A DNA stretch of 64,000 bases from Diphasiastrum complanatum (GCA_029204225.1 CM055112.1:1559314-1623313); one strand, 5' to 3'; positions 44,744 to 55,540 are shown, counted from the stretch's first letter. The notes: a model not told the origin generated them from the letters alone. A program made the numbers and translations.

Positions 44744-45903
44744 GATTCTAATGTTTTTTCAACTTTTAGGTTTTGTCCTAAAGCACTTAGCACTCACTTT
44801 TCTCTCAACAAATGATAGATAAAGAGATCTATGAAGATTTAGGACCCTAAAACACTTCTATCTTGAACCTAGATGGTTTCCAAGCATAGAAAGGAAGATT
44901 GAAACACATGCAACACTTTGCACACACTAAGAATGGATTACAAAATCAAACCAACCTGAACACACTCTTGCTTAAGCTCTCAAACTTTCCAGCAAGTGAC
45001 CAAATCAAGTTATGGTGTGAAGAGTTACTTGCATTCTTAGAAAATACCCAAAACTAGGATGCCAAGATTACCTAGTAATGAACAAACTTGATCAACATAT
45101 GATCAACACACTAAGATATTGATTCAACCTGTAAAACCACATGTAAACCACACTTCTAAAAGTTTATAAAATCCAGCAAGTGATAAATACAAGATTTAGA
45201 GGTGAATGAATGAGCACACTTAGTGAATCACAAGACTAGCTTCACTATCTTGTCAAATCTTGGTGTTTAGATGTAGATCTAAGATCACTTCACATGAGAA
45301 TGTTCCTCAACCTGTTAAGAACCTGAAAACACACTTGCATAATGGTTAACACCTTCCAGCAAATGCTCCAATCAAATTACATAAGGAGAGTTACTTACAT
45401 GCTCAACAAAGTACACCAAAAATTATGCCAAAATTGATGACAATCTTTACAATATGCTCTTCACAATGGAGCTTACAATATGTTCACCCAAAAAAGGGGA
45501 TCTTTCATCCAAATGGGAGCTTTGCTCAGCCTTTAGGAGAATTACAACTCACTCAAAAGAGCATTTGTCATCCACTTAAGGAGAAGTTTCATCCACTTAA
45601 GGAGAGTGTTCATCCAAGAATGGAGATTGTCAACAATAGGATTGAAAAGAACATTGTTAGTATTGAATATGCACAAGCCTCACAATCACAAATGATTAGG
45701 TGTTATGATCTGATCCAAAATAGTTTCTTTTCAGCCTCTAATCTTCAATAGACCTGAAATATGCTTTTGATCCACAAGTTCAACTCACAAAACAAAGGTT
45801 AGTAAGATTTGATCAACAAAGCAATGCAAAATCATGCTAGAACTTGATCAAACATCCAAATATCACCAAAAATGGAATACTTACTGTAAATAGAAGCCAA
45901 CCA
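44744..45903 (-). other. 5' leader of the intact copia element, ~1.16 kb
   Basis: A long non-coding leader between primer site and gag. Three loosely similar stretches mention aacctg...ccagcaa(g/a)tg (about 44,955-45,000, 45,125-45,185, 45,310-45,365), each followed by tgatcaa or caaatcaa, so the leader contains degenerate internal repeats. A 108-codon plus-strand frame here is antisense and I do not consider it a gene. Confidence 0.6.
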
Positions 45904-45915
45904 GCTCTGATACCA
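45904..45915 (-). promoter_or_regulatory. Primer-binding site (initiator tRNA-Met)
   Basis: The minus strand reads TGGTATCAGAGC directly after the 5' LTR. Confidence 0.95.
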
Positions 45916-46569
45916 TGTGAAAAATACAGATCCTAAGTGGATCTAAACTCCAAGATCATTGGCTTGAATGCTTGCACTCCAAACTACATAAGCTAGGAAT
46001 TGGCAACACATTCTATGCTACCTAGAATGCAAAGAACTTGATCAAAAAGCATTTATCACAAATGGAACTTCCATAAACATCAAGTGCGGCCCAAAATAAC
46101 ATTATACAGTCCATAATACATCAGCCTACCACTTTTGGAAAGCACCTAAGATCATACACAATAGCTTGAAGACAATACACACAACAATGCTCTCAATGGA
46201 GGAAGAAACAATGACAATGATCTATTGATCTCAATGAAGCATACAAAAGGTTTCTCCAACCTGTTCTCCACGACTTCCCTACTATTTATGGATGAGGAAG
46301 ATGACTCTCTCTCCTCTCTCTAGAAGGTACTTGACCCTAGATATTCCCTATATAGGAAAAATAGCTAAAAATGGCTTATATGACCAAAATACATCAAAAT
46401 GGTCTCATTTTGAAGGGTATGAAGTTTGACACTTCATCATACTGAAAAAATACAGTAAATAAAAACATTGTGGCCTGGTTCACACGTGTGAAACTCCAGA
46501 ACCAAAACTATTTACAATTTTAGCCAATTTAGGCCTCAAACTAGCTAGGAAATGTTGACAATTTTCACA
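45916..46569 (-). repeat. 5' LTR of the intact copia element
   Basis: The 654-bp partner of 40,140-40,794. It holds the promoter for the element: CACACGTGTG at 46,481-46,490 upstream of TATATAGGG near 46,350 on the minus strand. Confidence 0.95.
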
Positions 46570-46574
46570 ATTTA
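46570..46574. repeat. Target-site duplication, right copy (ATTTA)
   Basis: Matches 40,135-40,139. Confidence 0.93.
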
Positions 46575-46850
46575 AAATCAATGTTTAAAACTCCAAAGAC
46601 ACGACCTCATGCCAAATCTCTGATTCTAATGCATCTTTCACACACGAAGGCTCATCAAAGGAGATGAAAAGTGCATTACCAATCTTGGCTTGCTCCCCTT
46701 TGTCAACATAAGTTAGCCTAAGTTCCTCGGCCTTATAACTTAAAGATTTGCTTGGAGTCTTGGATTGAGAAAATTGCTCCTCAAGCCTCGACCCCTCTCC
46801 ATCATCCTCTTGAAAAATAGGTAGCTTCATGGATCCAACATCAATTAATT
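46575..46850 (-). pseudogene. Older copia pol, right part (upstream of RT)
   Basis: On the minus strand: LRLTYVDKGEQAKIGNALFI, then SFDEPSCVKDALESEIWHE. This is the linker between integrase and RT seen in copia (FDEP...A......W..A). The sense of the text continues directly into NHTWKLVDLPP on the other side of the young insertion, showing one interrupted gene. Upstream integrase is not present. Confidence 0.8.
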
Positions 46851-48100
46851 AAGCCTAGTGAGCATTTTCCTAATTAGGTTTATTTTCCTTGACTAGCATT
46901 GATGTCCCTTTGAATAGTGTTGTCACATTAATGCCATATGCAGGTGCTCAATACAATTGGGATAATTGACATTCTCTATGTCGTCACCAATGGAGAATGC
47001 AAATATATGGTTTAAATTCCAATTCTTGTTCTTTGGAAGAGAGTTGCAAAGAAAAATTGTTTCGAAAGTGCATCGTATGTATATCGATGGGTGTTAAAAA
47101 ATACATGAAAACATCGTTGCATATATAGATAATTCTATTTTTTACTCTTCATTAACTAATTGTGACTTTGAAGAATGCACCAATGGAAAAGTGTTAAAAT
47201 TGAATCCATCTTCAAATCAATATAGATCGTTTTTAGGAGGAGTGTTAAAATTGAAAAACAATCCATATTGATTTCTTGGCTTGCTACAAATGTTGTACCA
47301 TGCAAGTATGTAGCCCATTAATGCAAAATGCCAAGTTTGGACTACATAGAACTCGAGCTACATGGTTATGTATTATCTAGTTTGATAAATGCAACTTGCA
47401 TATAGTTTGTAGACATAGAATTAGCATGATTATGCTTGTAGAAGCTCGTGGCAGCTCACATGCATTAATTGTAAGTGATCCATAGTGACATGCAAGGCAT
47501 GCACAAAGTTTAATGGACACATGCATGATGATTTGGACATTTCTAGTTAGAACTAGTACACTTGTAAAAAGTTGGTAGAATTTCATGCATGACAAGTGAC
47601 AAATGGCACATAGACTCTAGATGTCACTTTAGATGTCATTTTGGAATGGATAGATATGGTTCTACCTCGAGCTACCTCAATCTCCATAAATATGTGTAGC
47701 TCTCCACACAATCAATAATGTAGAACCAAAGTTTTGTAGCTATCTCATGCTTGGTTGGATCTAAACTGTTTTTCTTGTTATCTCTCTAGCTTTCTCTCTC
47801 TAACTCGTGTTGAAGCTAATGCTAAAACACTGTAATCTTGTACTTTTAATCATTATTTGATTCATTGCTATCATAGTCTATTGATTAGCATGCTAGATTG
47901 TGAATTAGCCATATCTTCTGAACAATCTAGAATCAGGGTACTGTGCCAATCACAAAGCTTAATCAAGATCATTCACTCTTGTGAACATTTCCTACATGTG
48001 TGAATTCTGGAATTTTCAGCAAAAAGAAGATTGTGAAAAGCTACATATATAATATTTTGTGCGATTAAACCTATTAAATGTGGTGAAAAGCTATTAATCA
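46851..48100. other. Spacer, no supported gene
   Basis: No domain in any frame. Around 47,640-47,860 a TC-rich run followed by gctaatgctaaaacactgta has the look of an LTR R-region, but I see no partner copy. Two similar phrases, gtgaaaagctacatatat and gtgaaaagctattaat, lie at 48,030-48,100. Confidence 0.45.
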
Positions 48101-48104
48101 AAGC

Positions 48105-49726
48105 TCGGTTGATGTCCTTGGAACTTTTTTGAGACCACTCGTGGATGAATTGGAGTATCTTTTTGTAAGTGGAATTGAGCTATATTACGACTATCCTCCC
48201 GACAACAAGCATTGTCATCTTTGTGCCATGTTGATAATGGTAATAGGAGATCCTCCTGCCCAGCGTAATTGGTCTCCTCAAAGATAGTGGCAAGGCTCTT
48301 TGTTGTCGAGATAAAGCTCAAGCTACCTTTGAAAATAGTCATGAAAAATGTATTATATGGTGGAAACAGATATCAAACCAGATATCCTCCAACCAAGCAG
48401 CTAATTTCTGAAATGGTAGAGGTCTTATCTAGATCAAAGAGGCCATGTCGCCAAATTGAAAAAGAAGAAATACTAAGAGGTGCTACACTATCAGGAGAGT
48501 CAACTCTTCAGAGGTTGTATGAACCGTATGGCTTCAATCTATCAATAGATTTTGTTTATGATGTTATGCACATCTTTTTCTTGAAGTTGTTTTGCAGATT
48601 TATATCATCTTTCTTCAAGGAATCAACAAATGATATGAAAAAAATCATCAATGTAGCAGTTTCAGAGGTGTTCAAGTCTACCCCCACCTCACTCCGCTAT
48701 GGACGTTGGCCACATGCGCCAAGGAAGTATCATGGAAACTTCAAAGCATAGGAGAATCAAAAGTTTATACAATGGTGCTTGCCTCACGTCCTGGGTGTTG
48801 TGACTAGTGTTCCCAGATCTTTCTATGACCTAGGTCTTCTATTAATTGATATTGCACAATTTTTCTACAACTACAGTCATGACATAGGATGGTCAAACAA
48901 GGATATAGAAATAGCCAAACGTTTGTTGCTTTCTTGGACGTTCCACAATGAGGAATCCTAAGGAAAATATTCATCTCTGTTGGAGCATATAGCAGGTTTG
49001 AGTTTCATTTTGATTTTCATATAAACGATGTGCATTTTTTGGTCTACACCTCTTATCTCCTTGTTAACAATGCAGGCAGCGGAGAAATTTTTTACGACAT
49101 TTATCGACCTGACATGCATGATGTTTTTTGGTGCATGCTTTTGAGCGAGAGTTATCTAGTTATGTGAATATTTCTACCAATAACCTAAGTATTGAATTAT
49201 CATTTTCTCAATATTATAGAAGGCAACTTTTCACTCTAGTTCTTGAGATGATCGAAAATGACAAAGATGGTCTAATCTCCTTTGAAATAATGCTCTTGGA
49301 ATTCCATACTTGTTTGATTCTCCCATAAGGATACGCAAATGAAAGTGTCCAATCCTCCATATATATGACATGGCATGAGCATGGAATTCTACAAGTTTCA
49401 TCTATTGCGAAGGCCAAAGAAGTCTGAAAATCACGTATTGCCTATAGTCAAAATTATACATGTAAGAGTCTTTTGGAAGACAAAGGGATTTCGATTACAA
49501 AGAGAAAAGAACAATATCGAGCTCCAAAGAAGGAGGAAGTCCAATACGTAGAGCATTTTTGGTGTATTGAAAGGAATCAAGGGCAATTTAGACGAGTTAC
49601 AATTTATAGGAAAGTATTTTTGCGAGGAGTTTTTGCATTGCAACACAAGGGAGAGTGCATGCTTTTCTTTGGTGCTAAGTACTACAAGCAACAAATTGTA
49701 GTTCAAGATAGTGAAAAAAGTCGCTG
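48105..49726 (+). pseudogene. CACTA Tnp2-like transposase pseudogene
   Basis: DVLGTFLRPLVDELEYLFVS, then GIELYYDYPPDNKHCHLCAM and VIGDPPAQ, match the Transposase_21/Tnp2 pattern (L.PL.dEL..L...G...yD......F.l.a.l...i.D.PA). Further on are MKNVLYGGNRYQTRYPPTKQ (compare the family's GHRRFLP..H box), SIDFVYDVMHIFFLKLF (compare ..hDvMH.), CLPHVLGVVTSVPRSFYDLG and, in the last part, YVEHFWCIERNQGQFRRVTI. Frameshifts and stops separate the blocks. This gene would encode the main transposase of an En/Spm-class element. The family assignment rests on the first block and the overall order. Confidence 0.6.
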
Positions 49727-49834
49727 AGCTAACTTCAATCAGAAAACGTATAATAAATTAGTTGTGCACTTTAAAAAAACAAATCATATTACCTATCAGA
49801 TACTAGATGAAAAATACTTACTTCTACATCAACA

Positions 49835-50625
49835 ATCTCCATGTGGCTATTTACAGTGGCCCCATCTGGCCTTGGCAAAAATGGCAACATTCTGCTGTAC
49901 ATCATGTCCATTTCGGCATGGGTAGACTTCAAGGAATTCATATTTAAACAGATGGGATTAATGATCCTATCTGAATCTTCCCTAAGGGATAATTAGTTAA
50001 ATTGAAAGAATTACAAAACTTATTAAAAATATGTGACTTGAATATATTCTATGTAATCACTTACTTTTGGCAGTATGGAATAATAAAGACTTTGGTCTCC
50101 GAGGTTGTATGGAGAAGATACTTTGCCGCCTTAGTTGGACTATGAAGGTTGTGTGCAAAAAAGGACATCACAACTCCAATATCCTTAGTATCATCGCATT
50201 TACATCTATTTACAAAATACATCAAACCAGCCTCCACAACTGGATTAGATATATCTGATGTCTTCTCCTTCAAGGCATTTCAAAAGTCTTTATTGTGTGA
50301 TTTACATAATCAATTGAACTTAGACAAAAAGAAAATTGACCTCCTAACTTATCAATCTCTTTGGCAACATACTCATCAAAAACTATATACCTCTCAGAAT
50401 CCAAAAATGAATCTTTCGGATCAACAAGAATCTTACACAAAGATCCTTATAAAAATCACCTATTAAAGTTATATCTAGATCCGATATTATTTGATCTACA
50501 GTAGAGGTCATATCCTCATTATTGTGGGATGGAATGGAGGGAATGGAAGAGGAACTACTTGAATAGTTAGGGGTGGTGGGAGGAGAAGAATGCATTGCAG
50601 ACTGGTGTGATGGTCCAACCAAAGG
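49835..50625 (-). pseudogene. Possible Ulp1/C48 protease-like remnant
   Basis: On the minus strand: DLDITLIGDFYKDLC, a one-base shift, then KILVDPKDSFLDSERYIVFD and EYVAKEIDKLGG. After a TGA comes NPVVEAGLMYFVNRCKCDDT, DIGVVMSFFAHNLHSP and KVFIIPYCQK. An 84-bp GT...AG intron is followed by DRIINPICLNMNSLKSTHAE. Secondary order and the phrases resembling (V/I)FIP... and L(D)SLKS fit an Ulp1-type cysteine protease, often carried by plant CACTA elements. The catalytic HW box is not visible and Asp seems replaced by Asn. The call is tentative. It converges on the Tnp2-like remnant. Confidence 0.35.
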
Positions 50626-50735
50626 ACGAGAGATATGAGGGGGGGATGGTGATTCGCTAGATACGACCCTTTGCCTGGCAGGCCTAGTGGGCTTGGTCTG
50701 TTTTCTCTTTCTTCGTTGAGGAACACGCCCTCTCT

Positions 50736-51135
50736 CTATAGGTGGTGGCCTAGAGGTGAAGCCACTCTTAAGACCTGATCGTATGTACTCCTTAGCCTCA
50801 TGACAAGATGCATGTCATGAGGCATGAGGGTAACTCTCTTGGCGTGCACTGTGCAAAGCTTAGAGTCCTCAAAAAATTCAACTTGAAAGTCCCCATAGGC
50901 AGTATGGAGGGCTTCCATCATCATGTGAGAGTGACTTTGTCACTAATCTCACAGGCCTATAGAATGGAGCATGGGGAATCAGAAGATTCGTTGTCCTCTG
51001 TAGTCTTATGATATCCCTTAACCATGATCTGCTAGGCCGACCTACTCTTCTACTAGTGCCCACTGCCCTTTGTACATGAGGACGAGGAGGCGGGGCAAAT
51101 GTGGTAAGATGTGTTGTCTGCTTGGTATGGGCCAT
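50736..51135 (-). pseudogene. Centromeric-histone-H3-like (CENH3-type) pseudogene
   Basis: Starts MAHTKQT at 51,135 (histone H3: MARTKQT). A proline-rich tail follows, then LRDIIRLQRTTNLLIPHAPF, aligning with the H3 alphaN/alpha1 region. The phrase TTNLLIP...PF is typical of CENH3, where canonical H3 has STELLIRKLPF. A one-base shift then leads to MEALHTAYGDFQVEFFEDSK followed by LCTVHAKRVTLMPHDMHL, the alpha2-loop2-alpha3 part of the histone fold. About ten residues between alpha1 and alpha2 (loop 1, part of the centromere-targeting region) are missing. With the frameshift this cannot make a normal histone. Downstream in a third frame is a basic, proline/serine-rich segment (GRVPQRRKRKQTKPTRPARQ). 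A TATA box lies 250 bp upstream. Confidence 0.72.
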
Positions 51136-51383
51136 TTCAACCTAAGATATCGTTATAGCATGCCAATCAGAGAGAACAGAGCATATCAGACAGGGGAGAC
51201 GCATGATGACGATATGCGAGATGGCATATCACTATGACGCGCGGAGGGGGAAGCTTTACTAGTATCAAACTCTCTGGGCACGTGGTGGCAGTATGCGGAT
51301 AGCGAGGTTGGCAAGTGAACGTAGAATCCTGAGGAGCTCTAGAGAACCAAGAAATCCGAAATGGAAATATGAGCTCAAAACAT

Positions 51384-51392
51384 CCTTTTATA
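51384..51392 (-). promoter_or_regulatory. TATA box upstream of the histone-like frame
   Basis: TATAAAAGG on the minus strand, about 250 bp before the ATG at 51,135. Confidence 0.6.
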
Positions 51393-51415
51393 CCTGTAGA
51401 ACGTCCCATCATTCT

Positions 51416-51645
51416 CACACGTGTGATCTGACACCTGCACCCCCGCACGTGTGGCCACACGCATCATCACACAGACCTGCCACGTGTAAGGATATCAATG
51501 GTCTCATCAATCATACGGCTGGCATGCACGTGCGAGGACACGTGTCTTGATCTGGGCCACACACATGTAATGGGACGACTAGCTTGTACAATCATACAGT
51601 TGGCATGCACGTGCGAGAACACGTGTCAAGATTCGATTTGTACAT
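51416..51645. promoter_or_regulatory. Dense ACGTG (G-box/ABRE-like) cluster
   Basis: About eight ACGTG cores in 230 bp: CACACGTGTG at 51,416, then gcacgtgtggcc, ccacgtgtaa, gcacgtgcgaggacacgtgt and again gcacgtgcgagaacacgtgt. The last two form a direct repeat (ggcatgcacgtgcga), about 75 bp apart. Such cores bind plant bZIP/bHLH factors. The cluster lies between two divergent frames. Confidence 0.6.
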
Positions 51646-51978
51646 GTGTCATGCTAATGATTTGGCCATTGTTTCCACACATGTGACAATTTTTACCGCA
51701 CGTTACCGAAACATGTCTACGGTTCAGATGCTCTGTATTACACTATATATATGAGTGTCGTTTTTCGAGATCAGTTTTGCATATTGAGTCTAGGAGACCA
51801 ACCTGCTCTAAAATCAGTACATACAATATTGCTACCACGTGCCCAAAACTGACACTTCCATAGTCGCACTGCTCCCCTGGTGCATACTTCTGATATCCAA
51901 AATTGTGTGTAGTGCATATCGCCATCACACGCCCAAGTTTACACTGTTTATGTCCCATCCTAACCGGCACCTCATATC

Positions 51979-53526
51979 GATATGGCCTCCTCTTCTGCTA
52001 GTTAGATCTATGATATAGCTCTTAGTTCTTTCCTTGTTGATGTTGAAGTTAGCGACAGACAGGCCCTTTTTTTGTCCTATTTCGATTTTTAGTTTGACAT
52101 AGAGAGATTTGTTATTGAGCATAGGGAAGCTTTTCCCAAACTGTACAAGGATTTTTATGAGTGATTGCAACAGGGTACCCTTCTGATGGATGGCCTGAGA
52201 TTTGTGCATTTCACATATTTGGCTCATGCTCAGCCTAGTGCCAAGCAAAGGTATGATCGTAAGTTTACCAAACTTATCGATCTGTTTAAATGTGTCATAC
52301 CCTATGAGGAACACAATCGAGTATGTCGCTTCATTCAGGAGGGCATGGCCTTCATGTTTTTCTTATCTGCTCTTATCCCTGACGAGGCAGAATCTTCTGG
52401 GTCATCTATGATTGGTTTGCCTGCCCCCACTACTCGTGTGGCTTCAAAGGTTTCCATTATTGATGAGGTTTTAGGATATGCAAAGGAGGCCAGGCAAGCA
52501 CAACAATATGATCCTGCCAAGGCTCGTTCTTTATCTATCTCTCCCTTATCTACCGTGAGCCAGATGGACCAGAGCAGAACCCTGATGGACCTCCCTTTGT
52601 ACCATATGGATGATATGGCATTCTTGTCCATTAGCGACATCAGAGACGTAATGGATCTCAGAGAGGATGAGATATTATCTCTTTTGTCAAGGATGATTTC
52701 TGAATTTAGTGATTTTATTGACTTTGATGATAATGACCTCATAGATGGCATCGACTATGAGGACCAAGAAGAATGGGCAAGTGGCACAGATGCCCTTCAA
52801 AGGATGTTATCTGAGAGCAGGGCATATGAGGCTAATATGCCGAGTGAGGAGGAGTTTTTGGCATTTCAGAAAAGGTATCTGCCACCTCCCATATATACTA
52901 TTCCAGCTGACCAGCAATCGACCATTATTGCTGGTCACAATTTAGAAGTTGCTGGTGTGATCCAAGCTGATGAGGAGGATCTGGTAAGTACACCTTCTCA
53001 CAAAAATCATTTACCATTTAACGTGTAACTGATGATTGATCTGCTAGTTTGACTAACACTTGATTATGTGTTGTAGGAAATCGTTGAAATTGATGCCTTT
53101 GCTAGCAGGCATGGAGGATTGAGAGAAAGACAAGGCGGGAGACCAAAGGATGCCTTATTGGCTCATTATTTGAAACATTTTGTAAATAACAAAATTTGTA
53201 TTCTTAACGAAAGGTTTTTTGTTAATGCAGGAACCTTGATCATGGCCATCAAGGCCCTATCTTATTTTGCCCAAGGGCATAAATATCCAAAAAATACATA
53301 TAAAATCATTTTTGTCAAAAGAGATGTTGCTCTTAAAATGTTCAATAAAGTGCCAGAAAATGTTCCTATGAGATCATCTGCTCTGGCAATTCTACCAGGA
53401 TATATAGATTTGAGCAAAAGGCGATCCACTCGATTTTTGGATCCGTATGATGGGAAAAAGTTCTTTCATGACCACACAGCAAAAATTGTCCTTAGAGACA
53501 ATGAGAAAAGAATGATTTATGCAAAT
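51979..53526 (+). pseudogene. Unrecognised spliced frame, divergent from the histone-like gene
   Basis: From an ATG at 51,979 the frame has three early stops (TAG, TAG, TGA) and is then open from 52,165 to 52,983. A 93-bp GT...AG intron (52,984-53,076) joins it in phase to a second exon (EIVEIDAFASRHGG...). A possible second, very short intron ends at 53,231. Recognisable local features are only an acidic region (FIDFDDNDLIDGIDYEDQEE) and a charged start (RYDRKFTKLIDLF). I do not know the family. It is cut at about 53,526 by copia RT sequence. The early stops look like single transitions (CAG to TAG, TGG to TGA). It may be an accessory gene of a CACTA element or a host gene. Confidence 0.5.
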
Positions 53527-54672
53527 TGCACAAGGCACTATACGGTCTGAAGCAAGCTTCAAGGGCCTGGTATGATAGAATAAATCATTTCTTGTTGCAG
53601 TACGACTTTACCTCCTGCACCGCAGATTCAAATGTGTATCTAAAATCGAAGGGGCCAAGCTATCTATAATAGCATTATATGTTGATGATTCCCTAATCAT
53701 CAGCAATTCAAATCAGTTGCTACAAGAAACTAAGTCCTTACTCTCATTAGAGTTTGAGATGATTGATTTAGGCCCAATCCATTACCTAATTGGAATGGAG
53801 ATTCATAGAGATCACGCGAGCAGAAGGGTCACCATAAGCCAACAATCCTACTTAATTAATGTACTTCAAAGATATGGCATGGAGGATTGCAAGCCCATAG
53901 ACACTCCTATGGATCCAAGATACAAACTATCCAAAGACATGTGCCCCAGAACAAATGCAGATCAGCAAAAAATGCGTAATTAGCTTTATCAATCTATCAT
54001 AGGTTCTCTCATGTATTCTATGATTTGCACACAACCTGATCTAGCATATGCTGTAAGCACGCTATCACAATTCATGTCCAATCCAAGCCTGCAACACTGG
54101 AAAGCTCTACAAAGAGTTTTGAAATACATTCAATCCTCAAAGGACTATGTCTTGAGTTACAACGGGAATACAGAAGCCGCACTCTCTTTGATTACCTACT
54201 AATTCAGATTGGGCAAGAGACATAGATACCAGAAAATCCACCTTTTGTTACATTTGCTTTCTTGAAGGAGGACCCATTTCATGGAATAGCAGAGATACAT
54301 TTCATTATCCTCTATGCAATCAGAATATGTCGCAGCTACGTCAACAATGAAGGAGATTTTATGGCTTAGAAAACTACTACAGGATCTGAGATTCACAAAT
54401 TGGTCCAACTAAACTCCAGTGTGACAATCAGAGTTGTATAGCTCTGTCATTGAACTGACGAACTCACACAAGGACCAAACATGTAGAAGTTCAACTTCAT
54501 TTTCTCAAAGAGAAGGTTCAGAATGAAGATGTTGCACTAAGTTACTATCACACCGATAGTATGCTGGCTGGCATTATGACAAAATCATTGCCAAGGGACA
54601 AACATTCTACTTTAGTAGAATTGTTAAATCTCAATTTGAGTCCAAATTCATAGCAGCAAGCTTAAGGGGGAG
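53527..54672 (+). pseudogene. Copia reverse transcriptase C-terminus and RNase H, degraded
   Basis: Reads YGLKQASRAWYDRINHFLLQ, IIALYVDDSLIISN (YVDD), IDLGPIHYLIGMEIHRDHA and YLINVLQRYGMEDCKPIDTP. RNase H follows, with several frameshifts (SEYVAATSTMKEILWLRKLL; RTKHVEVQLHFLKEKVQ; MTKSLPRDKH). It ends in a purine tract (aagggggag) against an LTR. Upstream pol, integrase and gag are missing. It differs from the families at 15 kb and 40 kb. Confidence 0.85.
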
Positions 54673-55540
54673 TGTTGGAATTCTAATCTTCTCCTACTCA
54701 TCCCTTCGCCCTCCTTCTACTCTCAAGAATTCTATCTCTCCAAATTCGTCTGCAGAATTACATGCAAAGTTGAATAAGGTAGAACCGCAAAGTCATCACC
54801 AGATTACGGTCTGACAGAAGGGAACCGTTAAAACAACGTTTATAGAGAAGCACGACAAACCACAAACTGCAAAACCACAGGGAGTCGTTAAAAATTGTAG
54901 ATTTCTATCTACGAGCACTTGCGAAATCATCAATGGCAACGAAAGTAAAATCTTGTTGACCACCACAAGTGACCTTCTTACGACCTCCTACGAATGACCA
55001 GAGTCAACTCTCCTCAACTATTTAAATGTAAGCAACCTACTTATGATTATCAACGAAGTCGACCAGCAACAACAATTTGCGAGTTCCTATGAAGTTAATT
55101 GACAACGGTTGACCCATCTCATTGTTTAGCTCCGTAAGTTATCACTTACGGTCATCAACGAAGGAAGCAAACGATCACCTACAAAGCAAAACGATCAACA
55201 ACTGATGGAACAACCAGCGGATGTTCAAACGATTATGGATAGACTACGGCCATCACGGCCTACATCTTTGCAATATGACGCATACGGCGGATACGTTACT
55301 CTGTACTTCTCCTCCTTCACGACGCTCTAATAACGGATCTATGGATCTTGTTTAAACGGTTGTTAATCATCTTGTAAACTATAATTACAGTAAATCAAAA
55401 GACTCTGACAACTATAAATATGTATTTAAGCGAAAAGAAGGGGTGATAGATATGCGTTGTTGAGTTGAACAACCTGTATGCATAGAGTAATCAAATGACC
55501 AAAAAGTCTTAAGTAACTAGCTCCTTAGACTTAGTGATTT

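Larger units (their letters stand above)
40140..46569 (-). mobile_element. Intact young Ty1-copia retrotransposon, 6.43 kb
   Basis: A complete minus-strand element. It has LTRs of 655 and 654 bp, a 5-bp ATTTA duplication, an initiator tRNA-Met primer site, a purine tract, and one uninterrupted 1,317-codon gag-pol. The only LTR difference I found is one A in a short run (left aatggaaactt, right aatggaactt). It sits inside the RT region of an older copia element. With all domains and catalytic residues present it is a candidate autonomous element. Confidence 0.95.

Noticed and set aside
45425-45751. 108-codon plus-strand frame
   Set aside because: Lies antisense in the leader of the intact copia element, has no known domain, and related leaders do not keep it that I can see.
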